From: Parasponia andersonii
Taxonomy: Eukaryota > Streptophyta > Magnoliopsida > Rosales > Cannabaceae
Assembly (NCBI GenBank): GCA_002914805.1
Contig: JXTB01000039.1
Coordinates: forward strand, 756,753 to 820,752
Direction: 5' to 3'
DNA: 64,000 nucleotides
Part shown: piece after piece, positions 38,071 through 51,053 of the stretch
How positions within the stretch are numbered: position 1 is the stretch's first letter
Layout: the number at the start of each line of letters is the position of its first letter
Translations under genes and position numbers: made by a program
Notes under the pieces: generated by a model
What the model saw: the letters and a program-made list of their open reading frames with translations, nothing else
What the model was told of the DNA's origin: nothing
Database searches by the model: none

Positions 38071-41000
38071 TTAATCCTTTTTGCAGCACGGTTTAATGCA
38101 ACACTTCTTTCCCTCTGTGAACAAGTGGATTATTTGGTCCTTAATATGCCTGTAAGCCGGACAAGGCCTTGAACTTGACCATGCGGCAAACAACTCTGCA
38201 GCTTGTGTCGAGAAACCATTATTGCTAAGATCCAGTAATTGCAACTTCTTGGCCTTACTAATGGCAGTGGAAAGCTCTTGAATAAGTTGGCACTCTGGAG
38301 ATGAGTTTCTTTGGCATGAACTTGCGCAGCTGTCGTCAGTTCCAGAGGCCATAGCTCCAACTTTGATATGCTCATCTTCGCTGTCAGCAACTTGGAGCTG
38401 ATTAAGGTCAGCGTTCTCAGGACATAAACCCTGTTGAGCAGGCTCAACTTCCTTGGGTGCACACATCTTGGGAGAAGATTCAGGTATGTTAGTCTGTGGC
38501 TGCAAGATTTCTGTGCAGCCTGTTGATGTTATGTCATGTTGCAGAGCGCGACCTTGATCAACGTCAGCATTGTCAGCAAGATTGAGATCTTCAAGAGAGT
38601 TATTATCTATTACAAACATCAAACGAATGATTCAAGTGTAATGCTTTAGAGACATCTGAAAACAAAAGAGGGATCAAGGTTTTTGACCTGCTAACGCTTT
38701 AAGTATTTGAAGAATTCCGGCAACACCAAACCGACACTTTTCTAGGACCAAAACTTTCAGGCAACACTGAGGGTTCAAAAGCAGTGCTGATAATGCAGTT
38801 GTGCCCTGTTTAACATAAATTAGAGCTAGAACAATAAAATAGAAACAAGTATCTACTCCAATTTAGTTAGGAAGACAATGCAACTCTTAATCACAAAAAT
38901 TGCATAGTTTTTATTCCTAATAGTACCAAAGCATTAAAACTTAAAAGTTTAATTGAGAAAGGTAAATTTCATGCTAACTAGGTCATCTACATATAATTGG
39001 ATTAAATCCATCACTCGATCTTTCTTCCTAGAATCTGAAGACATATTAATTTTACAGAGTACCACCATCCTTTTGTATGTTTTTTGGTAAAAGTACTAAT
39101 ATAGGATGATACAGGCAGCCCTTCAAAGGCAACAAAAAAGTAGCACAACCATATCTTATGACTGTCACAAAAGATACAAGCATGCAAAAGTAAACTAATT
39201 CTATCTTAATTGCAGTAGACATCATACATGCATAATTATCAATAAAGCATCTTAACACGCTAATTTAGACCATATAAGTTTAGATCTTATGCACCATCGC
39301 TGTCCTATGTAACAAAGGAAGAGGGGAATGTTGAATCAAATTATTAAGAAAGATGTCCACAAAGGATTATTGCTGAAACAGTAATGGTAATCAAATCAAA
39401 TGGGGAACAAAAAAATTCAGTCTAGGAAGATCAAGCAACATATAAAGCTAAAAAAATTGGTATGGGATAATTCCTGGACAACTTGAAAATATGATTTTTA
39501 GTAACTATTTGATAAATGTTGACAGAACCAAAAATGTGAAAATCACTTCAATCCCGTTTTCACTCCCAAAATGTGTATGTACCCGGTTGGAACAGAGAAA
39601 AGATACAATGTAAAATAATAAACCTGCTGTGCAATGGGATTCCCTGCAAGGTTGAGCTCAAGAATGCAACAAACAATAGACGCATCAGCATTTAATTTGA
39701 GAATGTATTCAGATGTAAGTCCGCAATATGAAAGGTCAAGCTTTACAGAGTCCTCACTCCCTTTGAACAAAAACTCGGTGACTGCTAATGCCCCTTCCTG
39801 CAAGAAAGATTATATGCAATCCGCACAAGAAGAAATGCAACATGAATGAAAGGCCAACAGAACAGAATACAATTTCTTGAAAAGAGTAGAGTTCACTCAC
39901 AGTTCCAATACCAGTTTCCCCAAGCATTAATGCTGACAAAGAAGAGGTTTTGGCAAGAAGGCCCAGGCTATCAATTACAGGCTTGCCTAGCTTCAAACCA
40001 TTCAGACTTAGTGTCGAAAATCTACATATAGATTTTACATTCATTCTTCAGTTGGCTGCATCTCTATAGCCATATATAATAAGAAACAAGAATGAAGTTT
40101 CAAAAGGGATTCAAACCTTTTCAGAGCTGTAAGCTTGACCAGCAAATTAACTATGGCATTTCCAGATACAGGGTTGTTATGTCCTGCAAGAGAAGAGAGT
40201 AGGTTGAACAACATATTAATGTATGAGTAAAGAAATACAGAGAACTTTGATCCTAAACAATAAAAAATTTACCAACAAATAATTGTTCCATGGCGGATCC
40301 AGAATCTAAGGCATCTGCAACCTTTTGAAATGTTCTAGAAGTTATAGAGCAGCCTTCTATATTTAAGCTACAAAGGGCTACCAAAAAAAAAAAAACCAAG
40401 CGTGAATGTAAGAGGCAGATGTTTATCAATATCCATATTTCTAAGGCAAAATTAAATTCCTACAACTTCTTGAAATGAATATATAGTTAGTCCAAAAGCA
40501 GCAACGCCATTCCAAGATTGAAATTCTGAAACCAAAACTGAAATTAATTGGGCGCAGGAGTATTTAATTAAAAAAAAAAAAGAATTTTACCTCGGCAATT
40601 TTGCAGTATAGTTGATAGGTAGGATGCACAAGCATCAGTGAGGCGGTTACCAGCGATATTAAGGACTTCCAATCGAGCAAATAGCGAAGGACATTCACAA
40701 ATCTGAAATAGGAAGGGTTTTAGTTACAGCGGAGATATGTAAAAAAAAATCATTACTACTTTTTCATGATCATCATGATATATAAACAAAGAACCCAGTT
40801 AATAGAACTTCATGCTCTCCAAAATTAATTGGATTTTACCAAATATTCGTATCATTTATACCAAGATTCCCAGTAGAATTTTTCATTCCCCCAAAAAAAA
40901 AAAAAGGCTCATTTAGCAAGCTTCACTGAGTTAGCATTCTCCTTCCCTATTCCTCATGTAGTCCAAAATTCTACCACCTAATGTGGCTCCATACAGGATA

Positions 41001-44000
41001 TTTGAAAATCAAGTTCAAACAAGCTAATTACTTTCGCAAGTGGTAATACTTTCTGAAAAAATATTCAAGAAAGGGAGGAATCAAAGTATAGTCTTTTATA
41101 TAATTGATGGTTGACTGTAAGAAGAATAAGTTAATTCTAGATACATCAATAACTGATAAGGTGAGTGAGAGAGGGAGAGAGAGACAGAGAATATGAGACT
41201 TTAACATGCTGAAGAGAAATGGTTGCAGACCTGAAACAGAGCAGTTGGACCAAATCGATTGCAATGCAAATCCAACATCAACCCACCATATTTTTGCCCG
41301 GAGTCTGTGAATACTCGTTGCAGCTTTTCCATGGTTACATTTCCTGGGGGACAATTGAGTAAATGGATAATACTACCACATAACTTATGAACTACTCATC
41401 TCTTTGAAAACTGCTTGTGATTAAGAGCAATAAAGGAAAATGCTAGCATATGTTCTTTATACTACAAACCACATAAGGCGGGCTATGAATAAGAAGTAAT
41501 TACCTAATAAATTGTGAGAAAGGTCCAGCACTGCAAATGTTTTGTGGGCATGCAAAGCGTTGAGCAAAGGAGTTACTGATATGTCTTGCAATTCACAGTC
41601 AGACACGGTAATTTCATCATCTGAAACCTGCCAAACATAACAAAAAAATTCGTTTTAGTGAACTCTTTTATAAAACCCATCATGTGCTGGGACTTTTATT
41701 AAATCCATTTTGCTTTTTTGTTACCTCCAAATTGTATAATTTCTTCAACAATTTCATATTGGGTGTTTCTGATACCTCCTTGCAGCTGTCAATGTACAGT
41801 TTTATCAAACGCTTCTGAACCCAACCTGCGACAGTTACACACATAGTTGTGGATACGAAAATTACTTAAAGATATTGCTTGGAGATATAGTGCATTGCTG
41901 CCACAAACAGGAAACAGCAGTCTGACTATAGCTTCCTGCATCTATCTGATCAATTATTTATACATGACAGTATATAAGAGAAACTAAATGAAGATATCAA
42001 ATCTTACAGAGAAATTGAATCTATGACAAAAAAGGTGCCCCCACAAGTTCTAATTCTCCAAGAAGAGTATATAACACTACAGGAAACCACAACAATTACC
42101 AGAATACAACGTTATGGAAAGAGCTTAAAGCAGTATTTGTACCATCAATGAAAGCTTCAACAAAGACTTGTCCCGCTTGATCCTTCAGAGTTTCAATTGT
42201 TTCCAATGATTCTATCACTCTATCGCCACATCTTATATGCTGAATTATGGGAAACAATCCTGACAAAAGAAAATTTACATGTTAGTAAAATAAAAACTAT
42301 TATTGAAGAACACTGTCATAGCAAAACAGAGAGAGTGTCGATGCACAAAGATGACGAAACGCTGATTATGTAATTAGCAAATACTTCTTTGTAGCGTTTA
42401 TATCACGTGAGACAAACAACAATTTAGTAGGCCAAGGAAAAACAATACCGCCCTTATTGAAAGTATATGTTTGCTATACGGAATGATCGTATGAATAGTA
42501 GCCAATCTATAATTCCCCCACGTACTAAAATTAGAATCAGCCTATTTCAGCGACACTATTGACAGGAGAATTTTTTCTACGTGCCAAAGTGGCTCCTCCA
42601 TATGTTTCAGTCATAGTAACTATCTAGTCCCAACTATAGTTCAAGCACAATGATACATACATACATGCACAAATCACAATGGAGAAGTTAAACATATTAA
42701 TATTTATTCAGACAGAAGCTTTCTCATTCCTCTTTCTCTGTTGGGTGAAAATTACTCAGTTGTGGTGAAAAAAAATTAATTCAACCAAGTCAGTTTCACA
42801 TTCGGAAGATCATCATAAGCCAAGAATTTAACCAGGAGCATTTACAGTTAATATAAAGCATATTAAATTCAAAATCTGGTACCTACCTTCTGATCTTTTC
42901 TCCCCCGGAATTTGCAAGTAGTATAAGCATGCCAGCTCAACCTTCACAGACTCAGTACTCAATTTGTCAGTAGTCACAAGTGTAACTGCTTCAACATGTA
43001 TCAGCTCTTTGTCAACCTTGATGGTAATGCATTGCTGAATTTGTATAAGAGAGTATAGATTAGTATTTGACAACTTAAACAATAACAAAAACAAGGCAAG
43101 CCATAAATTTTACCACATCAATGTGGTAAAATCAAATTGACGAGGAATATGAATAAGCTATATTAGGAATTTATATGATTTTTATTAATTAGACTATTTT
43201 AAGTTTATATAATTATGTTTTGTTTAATTATTAGGCTTTATTTAGTTTTGAGTAACTAATTTAATATTTTCCTTTTATAAATATTTCTAGAAGATGTTAA
43301 TTTCCTAGTTTTATCTAAGAACTCTATAAATAAGCTCTTCTATGTTCATTATTTTTAAGACTTGATTAATGATATAAAACTATTCAGAAATTCTCTCTAT
43401 TATTCTCGTTCTCTCTCTAAAGTTCTTCTCTTTTCGCTAAATTTTTTTTCTCTTCTTCCTAAATCCCTCTTTTTCTCTTATTTCTCTCATCTTTTCTAAA
43501 TTTTCACGATTGTTCCACATTATTTGGTATCACAGTCTCGTTCAATTTCCTTTGCCTGAATCGTTTTCTCTACCAAAATTCTCCCACCTTTATTTCTAGT
43601 TATAATAATCTCTTTTTTTAGTTATTTTTGCCCAAAAAAGAATTTGCATTGTGTAGATCCCACCCAGCCGCTGGCCCCACCCTCACTCCTGTCTTCTGCC
43701 ATCTGCTCGTGGCTGTTACCCACCTCTTCCACTCACTATTCCGCCGTCGTTCACCATTAAGCACCCATCTCCGTTTGACCTTGAGCTCTCACACCCTGCT
43801 CGCTCTTCTCTTTTGCATCTACTCGGAGTTCTTAAATCCTACCAGCCACCACAACCCTCCAACGTTGCTGCCACTCGCTTGAACGTCAACGCTGAAATCA
43901 TCTTTTGCCAAAGTTGTTGCTAACCGCTGACTTCAGTCTTGTACTAGTCCATAACTCGAGTTTCAGCCACTATTTTGTGGGTTCCTACCATCACTAGATA

Positions 44001-46955
44001 TTACAACCACCCACACCAGCAAGTCAAAAATTCTATCTTGAAGATTTTGGTACTTTCACCCTTGTTTGGTAACAATTTCTACTCTCGAAGATTTTTCTTA
44101 TGGTTTTATTAGTTGGGAAATTTATAAATGTATTTTGATCTATTCTAATTAATGAATGAGTGTTCCAATTTATTTTCCGTACTATTACCATAAACCATAT
44201 AAGGATAATCGATATTATCACGATTCACAATATGACCGTGCTCCATACTATCCTCAACAATACCATAGCCACTGACACAATGATAGGATCATAAGAGATG
44301 TTTCTACCTATGATAGTACTTCAGACTTTTTAGCTTAGGTAAGTACTCTTGAGGAATTCTTTGAATATCATAATTTTACTGATGATCTCTGTATTTATTA
44401 TACGAGTTGGAAATTAGTTGGACTGGCTAAATTTTGCTGGAAACTAATAAAACGTGACATTAAACATTTTTATCATCCGCCTATCAATTTGTGTGTTGAG
44501 ATGAAGGAAAAATTGGAAAAGACGTTCTTATATCAACCTAGTGTTAGTCATATTCCAGAAACCGAAACTTATTATGGCCAATGTATGGTTGATCCTGCAT
44601 TAGTTTCTAACATTCTCAAAAATATAGCCAACATGAAAATTGACTTAGCCAACATTAGCCAACTTTGCGAAGACTTAAGAGATGTTATTACCACTCTACA
44701 TAAGCTAGTTGTGAAATTTCTATTAAGGGAAAAATAGCTAAATATGTTGAGGAAGAGATGATTAAATCTGTTGAGGAAGACAATTCTATTAAGGAAAAAG
44801 TGATTGAATCTAATAAGAAAGATAATTCTAGTATTGCCCAAAATCATTGTTACTTCCCCCCTTTGTGATCCTAGTCCACGTAAGTCTAGTTTTTCTTAGA
44901 TCTAATGCACATTTATTTAATTTTCTTTCTAATATAACTATTAGACTAGTTTTCAATGAAATAGATATGTTTACTTACCGAAGTGTTCCGAGGCCCCCTG
45001 TGTTCTCTACTATGTCTTTTATGCAGAGAAAATAGTTCACCTATACAGTTTACAAATCCTATATTTTCATCAAGAATCAAGACTACCGATTGAAGAATTT
45101 CCTATGGTTTAGCTTGTTGCTTCATGGTTTACTAAAGTTTTAACTCACCGGAGTCGAATTCTCAAACCCCGAGAAAATGATAAGGAATATAAATAAGCTA
45201 TATTAGGAATATATATGATTATTATTAATTAGACTATTTTAAGTTTATATAATTATATTTTGTTTAATTATTAGGCTTTATTTAGTTTTGAGTAACTAAT
45301 TTGATGTTTCCTTTTTATAAATGTTTCTAGAAGACATTAGTTTCCTAGTTTTGTCTAAGAAGTTCTCTATAAATAAGTTCTTCTATGTGCATTATTTTTA
45401 AAACTTAATTAATGACATAAAACTATACAGAAATTCTCTCTCTACTATTCTCATTCTCTCTCCAAAGTTCTTCTCTTTTCGCTAAATTCTTCTTCTCTTC
45501 TTCCTAAATCTCTCTTTTTTTCTTCTCTCTCATCTCTTCTAAATTTTCACAATTGTTCTACATCACATACATGGGAATGCAGATACATTTCTTTGCAAGT
45601 AACATGAGAAGCACTCACATCATTTTTCTTAGCGCTTGAAGACCTATGAACTTCACCATTCTGAGTGGAAACAAAAGGACCTGTATTTTTGTATGAATTG
45701 GAGCTTTCTTCAATGTTAACAGGGGTGCACGACCTGATTGTGCATTTGGAAGCAACTGACACATCCTGCAAAACCCAAAGCATTACGCATTATATACCAA
45801 CTACGACCTACTCTAACGTTCTCTAAGAATAGTCCAGAAGCTTCTTTACCTGAATCACACAAACAGGACTGACTGTGTTGCTTTTACTTTTAACTGCAGC
45901 CAATAAGAATAAAATTCAGTACTCTGTTTCAAATAATCATTGTCGGAGTCTTAACACATCTAAAGACCAAAACCTACATTCATCAGATGTAGCAACATCC
46001 TCTACAGGGTAACTCAGAGTCCTGCCTTTAGAGCGCTCCATTTCAACAAATGTTTCATCCTCATCATCAGAAAGCACTACACGAACACGTTTACGACCAA
46101 CTGTCTCCTGATTACTGATTGATCTAGAGGAACCTTTTGGTGAAAAATTTTTAAAGTTCGAAGAGGTTTTTTGCTTTTCCATGTTGGTTGGTTTGATTTT
46201 GGGTGAACCCCTGGTTGACTGAAGAAGTGAAATCAAAGGTACATCGTCACTCATCTCTTCTACGTTGGCCGAGGTTTCTGGTGAGTTACATGCATTGGAT
46301 TTGTTATTTGAGGTATGAATGTTCCCTTCTGTGTCAGATTCAGAGCAGTAATTCTCTGTCATGACATCCTGTTTTCCACGCTCTGTATTCTTGGACTCCT
46401 TCAACTTGTTAATTAGAAGCTGATATTTCCTATTAGGCACAACTTTCTTTAATGAGTGGTAAAAACTAACGCAAGGCATATACTCAATGCAAAAGGCAAA
46501 TACCCCTAATTTTGCTTTCTGGAAAGAGCAAAGACTGACCCCCTCCCATTTAAATCTAAATTAACAGAGTTAATAACCTTGGTACTAAGTTCATAACATC
46601 CTGAATTCAACTTTCTCACTCACAATAGTTGCACCAATAGTTAACACTAGTGAGAAGCAAAAGCTTGCATGAATTGCATTTACCTGGCCATATCAACATT
46701 ATTAAACCTTATCAGGTGGCTATAGTTCATATTCTCCAGTGCAGTAAGCTGTATAGAATCGAGTTTAGCTTCAGTAGCAATCCTGCGGCATAGAAAAACA
46801 GTATGAGCATAAAAAAATAAATAAAGGATACTTGTTTACTTCTCAGAATGATAGTTGTCCTATTTGAAACACATAAAACTGTGGTCTTTCTTTTTCCCTA
46901 GTTACTCTTGCACAAATTCATACCCAAAATAGAAAAATAAAATAAAGTTTAAAAT

Positions 46956-46997
<42 letters not shown>

Positions 46998-49900
46998 CTA
47001 TTATTATTATTATTATTATTATGTGGACTTTCTTTTTCCCTAGTTACTCTTGCACAAATTCATACCAAAATAGAAAAATAAAATAAAACTTTAAAATATT
47101 ATAATAATAATAATAGATTTCTAATCATTATAGCCAGATTGTGTAAACTGTAAAAGGATAGTGGTAACATTTGTAATTCATATGTTGAAACCAGCAACAA
47201 CTATAGTATTTAAACATAAATAACGAATAGAATTATGAAAAATCTACTGGTCTACAAGCTAATTAAAGACAAAAATACTCAGAATTGTCACAGCAAAACC
47301 AAACCGTCTTGACCAAATTTTGGGAATATTTTCAACATTAAGAGTTTGAATTTACAGTTTTGAATATATGATAGAACTTACATTAACTAGTTGTGATAAT
47401 TATAGAGCCATTTCTCATTTCAAATCCTATGTAACATTCAAACTCCAAAGAACAAAAGAATAAAGGAAAAATAAATTACCACTTGTAGAACCACACCTGT
47501 AGCATTCTTCATATGCATCTAGTGCTTCTTGCCAATTACCATCACTATCCAAAACATTGCCAATATTTAGTTGTGCCATTGCCTGCCCCTGAAATATTAC
47601 CAAATCAGATTAAAAATCCACAAAAAAAACATCAAGAACATAAATTAACTACAAAGGCCACCTTGCGACAAGCACCAATTTTAAGAAAACAAGTGAAATT
47701 AGACACATGCCTAGACCAGTAAGAATACTTCGAAGACTATTATTAGAAATACTAAGTTGCCTACTTTTCAAGCTATTTGCTTATGAAATAACATTAAAAT
47801 AGAATCAATGTCAGAGCTTCACTGAACACCATCTTACCTCTAGGTTACCAATTGACTTGTATGTTTCCCAACTCTTCGCATACCATTTTCTAGCTTTGCT
47901 GAATTTCCTGAGGTTCTCGTATGCTTCTCCAATAAACATAAATGAATCGCTCAACTTTTCTTTGTCACAAAGTTCACTTGCTATCCCTTTCTTCTTTTTT
48001 CCAAATTCAAGAAGCTACATAAAATTTAGAAGAAATAAGCCAGCTTTATATTCCATAAGAATAATAAACATCAGCCAGCCATATTCATCTATAGTGACCT
48101 CAAAATCAATTTAGACCAATTCTATGCAATAGCCGTTCTATTTCCCTAGTAGCACCAGTAAAAAAATCAGTAGAAATATGCAAAACTAGCTTACATGAAT
48201 TTCTATAGGAAGTATAATTATTTAGCTACTAGAATATTTGGCGACTAAAATTTAGTCAACAAGTTGATATTAATAGTATTATTCCATATATTTTGGATAG
48301 TGAACTTTAATATTCATAATATTAACTTTCTAATTGTATCATTAATATAAGCCTTGTTTCTTATTAAAAAAAATGTTGATATATTCATAGTATTATTCTA
48401 GATTATAAGACTAGTGGCTACGAATATATGGCTCATTTTAAGAGCTTTCCGGGCCTCCACCGTAATAAGTAACCAACTTACAAAGTGGCATATAGATTCA
48501 TATCAAAACTACAAATACTCAATGGCAGCTACTCTAAACAATTCAATAGGAGTGGAAAAGGACATAAACATTCCAACGTTTAGAAATCTCCTAAGAACCT
48601 AGCCAAGCTGGTGTTCATGGTCAGATGTTAATAATGCTTTATGGTTATTGTGTAAGATGTTGAGAAAATACCCATCAAAGTTGGAATTATGTTCGTCTAC
48701 TGAACGAGACCAAACATATAGGAAGATACTGTAGATTCTGTTGACAGCCATATCCAATCACATTTAGGCTATGTTTGGTAGAGAGGACTTTTGGAGGGGT
48801 GAAGAGGGGTGGAGGAAGAGCTACAATCCTGTATTTGGTAGGAGGGAGAGAAGGAGGGAGAGGAGAAGTGAAGGGAGAGAGTCTCCCTCCGGGCCCACAA
48901 AAACTCATCCTCCCAAATTGGAAGGATTGAAGAAAATTTTTAAAAAAATATGAATTGACAAATTTACACATCAAGTCAATTAATTTTAAAAAAATAAAAC
49001 AGATAATATAGTAATTTTACAAATAAATACTCTCCATCCTTCATACTCTACATCCTTTTTACCAAATAATTCAAGGGATTATTACTCTCTTCTCCCTTCT
49101 TCGCATTCTCCTCCTTCCTAAAGCCTCTATCCTTCCTACTCTCCTTCCCTCCTACCAAACATAGCCTTAGTCAATAGAAGATAGGTTCAGGGGTGTAAGA
49201 AGACATGCAAAGTACTTGTGAAATATTATCTAGTTGGAAACTAGATTTGCAAGCTAATTATTCCCATCCCACCCTTGGAAAATGAATCTATGTGTGCCTA
49301 ACTGCACATATCATACAAAGAAAGAAAACAAGAAGGGCAAGAAAAACTAGTTAAGCAAACTGTTTCTTGTGATGAAAAACAATGAAGTGGCCACAAAGCT
49401 AAAAAGAAGTCAAGCGAAAGCCAAGCGATGCTAGGTTTAAAATGTACCTTCAACCACAAATTTATCAACCTTGCTTTGTCAATTAGACAATCGAGAGAAG
49501 CATTTTGCTGCAGCAGGCAATTCCTTTCTCGGGATGTTCTTTTTGCACTGTTCGTGTCTCTTTTTAGCTTCTTAAGATTTTGCTCTTCTTTCGTTAATTC
49601 ACCCATTATTTTCTTAGCTTCTTTTGCAGACTCAATATTTTGATCAATTTCGCCAACTAAAGAATCCTCATCTTCCATTGATTTTGCAAGATTATGTGCT
49701 CTTTTGTAGCAATCGAGTGCCTCGTTATACCTCTGATTTCTATAATGCAACACACCAAGATTGATGTATCCCTTTGCCTCTCCTTGACAATGCCCAATTC
49801 TCTTACAGATCACAATGTCCTTCTCCATGTGATACTTCGCTTTAACCCACATCCTCAGCTCCATATACACAAATCCAAGGTTGTGATGGAGCCGGCTACG

Positions 49901-51053
49901 CCCAGCATCATCTCCCATCACCTCTTCTTCATCACAAATCTCTAACCCTTTACTAAGGATCTTCTGAGCCTCTTCGAAATTGTCAAGCTCCATTTCAAGC
50001 ATTCCTATGTTGTTGTGCGCATCAATATATTCCTCAAGGAAAGAACAATTATTTGCAGGTGGGTTATCCTTGAGGGCCTGTGCAAGCTCCATAGCAGAGT
50101 TAAAATACTTTTTGGCACTCATCACCAAGTTGTTGTCGTCCTTGAAACTTAAAAGCATCTCATAGTAGGTACGACCTAACTGGGTGTTGGCCCTTTGCTG
50201 CTCAGCAAGATCATTTGCGTCCTTGGCAAGCTCTAAATGTTTTTTCTGACCCAAAAAATAAAAAATAAATATAAGAACAACTAAAACTCAGACCGAAATG
50301 ATTTTGCCACATATTACAGTAACAAAGTGACATGTAACCTATCAGGTGATGCAAAGCACTATCCGGACAAAAACCAGAAGATTAAACAAAAATCACAGAG
50401 GTATAAATCATAGTAACAATGGAAAATAATATTAAGAAATTGAGCACATCTAGTTTTGAAGCTACATCCACAAATAAATAGATTTTTAACCTCAAAATGG
50501 ATCTATGTTAAAGACACCAGCCCAGTAAGTAAAAACTTCAAAAAGCATTTTGTAGGTTTAACCATACACTATACTTGAGTCCAATCCATTACAAAACCCA
50601 GTATAGCAAAGTGAGTGCGCGCCCAAATTATTATAATTATTTTAAATTTTAAAAAAATAAAAAGACCCATTTGTTTCGACACAATAAAGATCGAGTCAAA
50701 ACTAGAAATTGGGGACTAGAACGGAATTGAAGTAGAATCGGAGCTCAAAAGCCAGTTACCTGATAAGAAAGAGCCTCTTTGAAGTCCTTGAGGAGAAGAT
50801 AAACCTCGCCGAGAGACTGGCAAGTGGCGAAGCAATGCCTCTGAGTCAAAAACTTGAAAGAGATTTCATAATCGAGCCGAAGCCACCTGAGGGCTTCCAC
50901 ATACTCTCCTCTGTCCTTCAATATATGCCCAATGACGTTCGCCCACTTCGCCTCCTCCTGGTGGTTCCCTTCCGCCTTGGCGCTCCTGTACGACCGCTTC
51001 GCCGCGCTCAGCTTCGACTCCTCCCGACCTCCCATTTTTCCATAAGGAGCCAT
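38071..51053 (-). CDS. TSK: TONSOKU (TSK/BRU1/MGO3), TPR and LRR chromatin-maintenance protein
   Basis: Reconstructed coding exons, 5' to 3': 51053-50760, 50245-49448, 48014-47838, 47588-47497, 46782-46684, 46465-45978, 45893-45850, 45765-45571, 43034-42887, 42259-42143, 41825-41725, 41627-41504, 41343-41231, 40702-40591, 40377-40273, 40183-40117, 40021-39901, 39797-39624, 38805-38688, 38606-38071. All have GT-AG borders and compatible phases. They total 4,023 nt (1,340 residues, near the roughly 1,311 of Arabidopsis TSK). Residues 1 to about 486 are LGN-type TPRs ([38 protein letters not shown]). About 487-729 is an acidic linker with [10 protein letters not shown] and [15 protein letters not shown]. 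About 730-820 may be a ubiquitin-like segment. About 830-1,340 are leucine-rich repeats ending in [10 protein letters not shown]. Family knowledge: TSK, the plant TONSL counterpart, binds new histone H3.1 through its TPRs and acts in post-replicative repair, genome stability and meristem order. The gene looks intact. The ATG at 51,053 gives the usual N-terminus; a second Met lies six codons downstream. Confidence 0.95.
43138..45562 (+). mobile_element. Non-autonomous LTR element in TSK intron 8
   Basis: A 2,425-bp element. The LTRs at 43,138-43,519 and 45,178-45,562 start TGA and end CA. A tttggtatca primer-binding site (initiator-Met type) lies just inside the left LTR at about 43,523-43,532. 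The flanks tcaaat and tcacat form an imperfect target duplication. The interior holds a short gypsy-like gag fossil around 44,300-44,740 and no pol, so it depends on other elements. The LTRs agree at about nine positions in ten by eye, suggesting a few million years at usual plant rates. It lies antisense to TSK. It is broken as a coding element, with several breaks. Confidence 0.85.
46881..47105. repeat. Duplicated segment around a palindromic (AAT)n/(ATT)n microsatellite
   Basis: An 80-bp segment containing ccctagttactcttgcac occurs at 46,881-46,966 and again from 47,023. Between the copies lies a run of AAT units followed by ATT units, which is self-complementary. It lies in TSK intron 4. 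Confidence 0.9.
48767..49166. mobile_element. Tourist-like (PIF/Harbinger) MITE in TSK intron 2
   Basis: A 400-bp element with inverted ends ggctatgtttggtag and ctaccaaacatagcc, flanked by TTA on both sides (48,764-48,766 and 49,167-49,169). The TTA duplication and the end sequence are typical of PIF/Harbinger MITEs. The purine-rich left half and pyrimidine-rich right half extend the inverted repeat imperfectly. It is non-coding. Confidence 0.85.

Noticed and set aside
41028-41354. 108-codon minus-strand frame
   Set aside because: It is an out-of-frame reading over TSK exon 13 and its intron; the true frame there gives leucine-rich repeat sequence.
48771-48953. Plus-strand Arg/Glu-rich frame
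   Set aside because: It is a reading of the purine-rich arm of the Tourist-like MITE.
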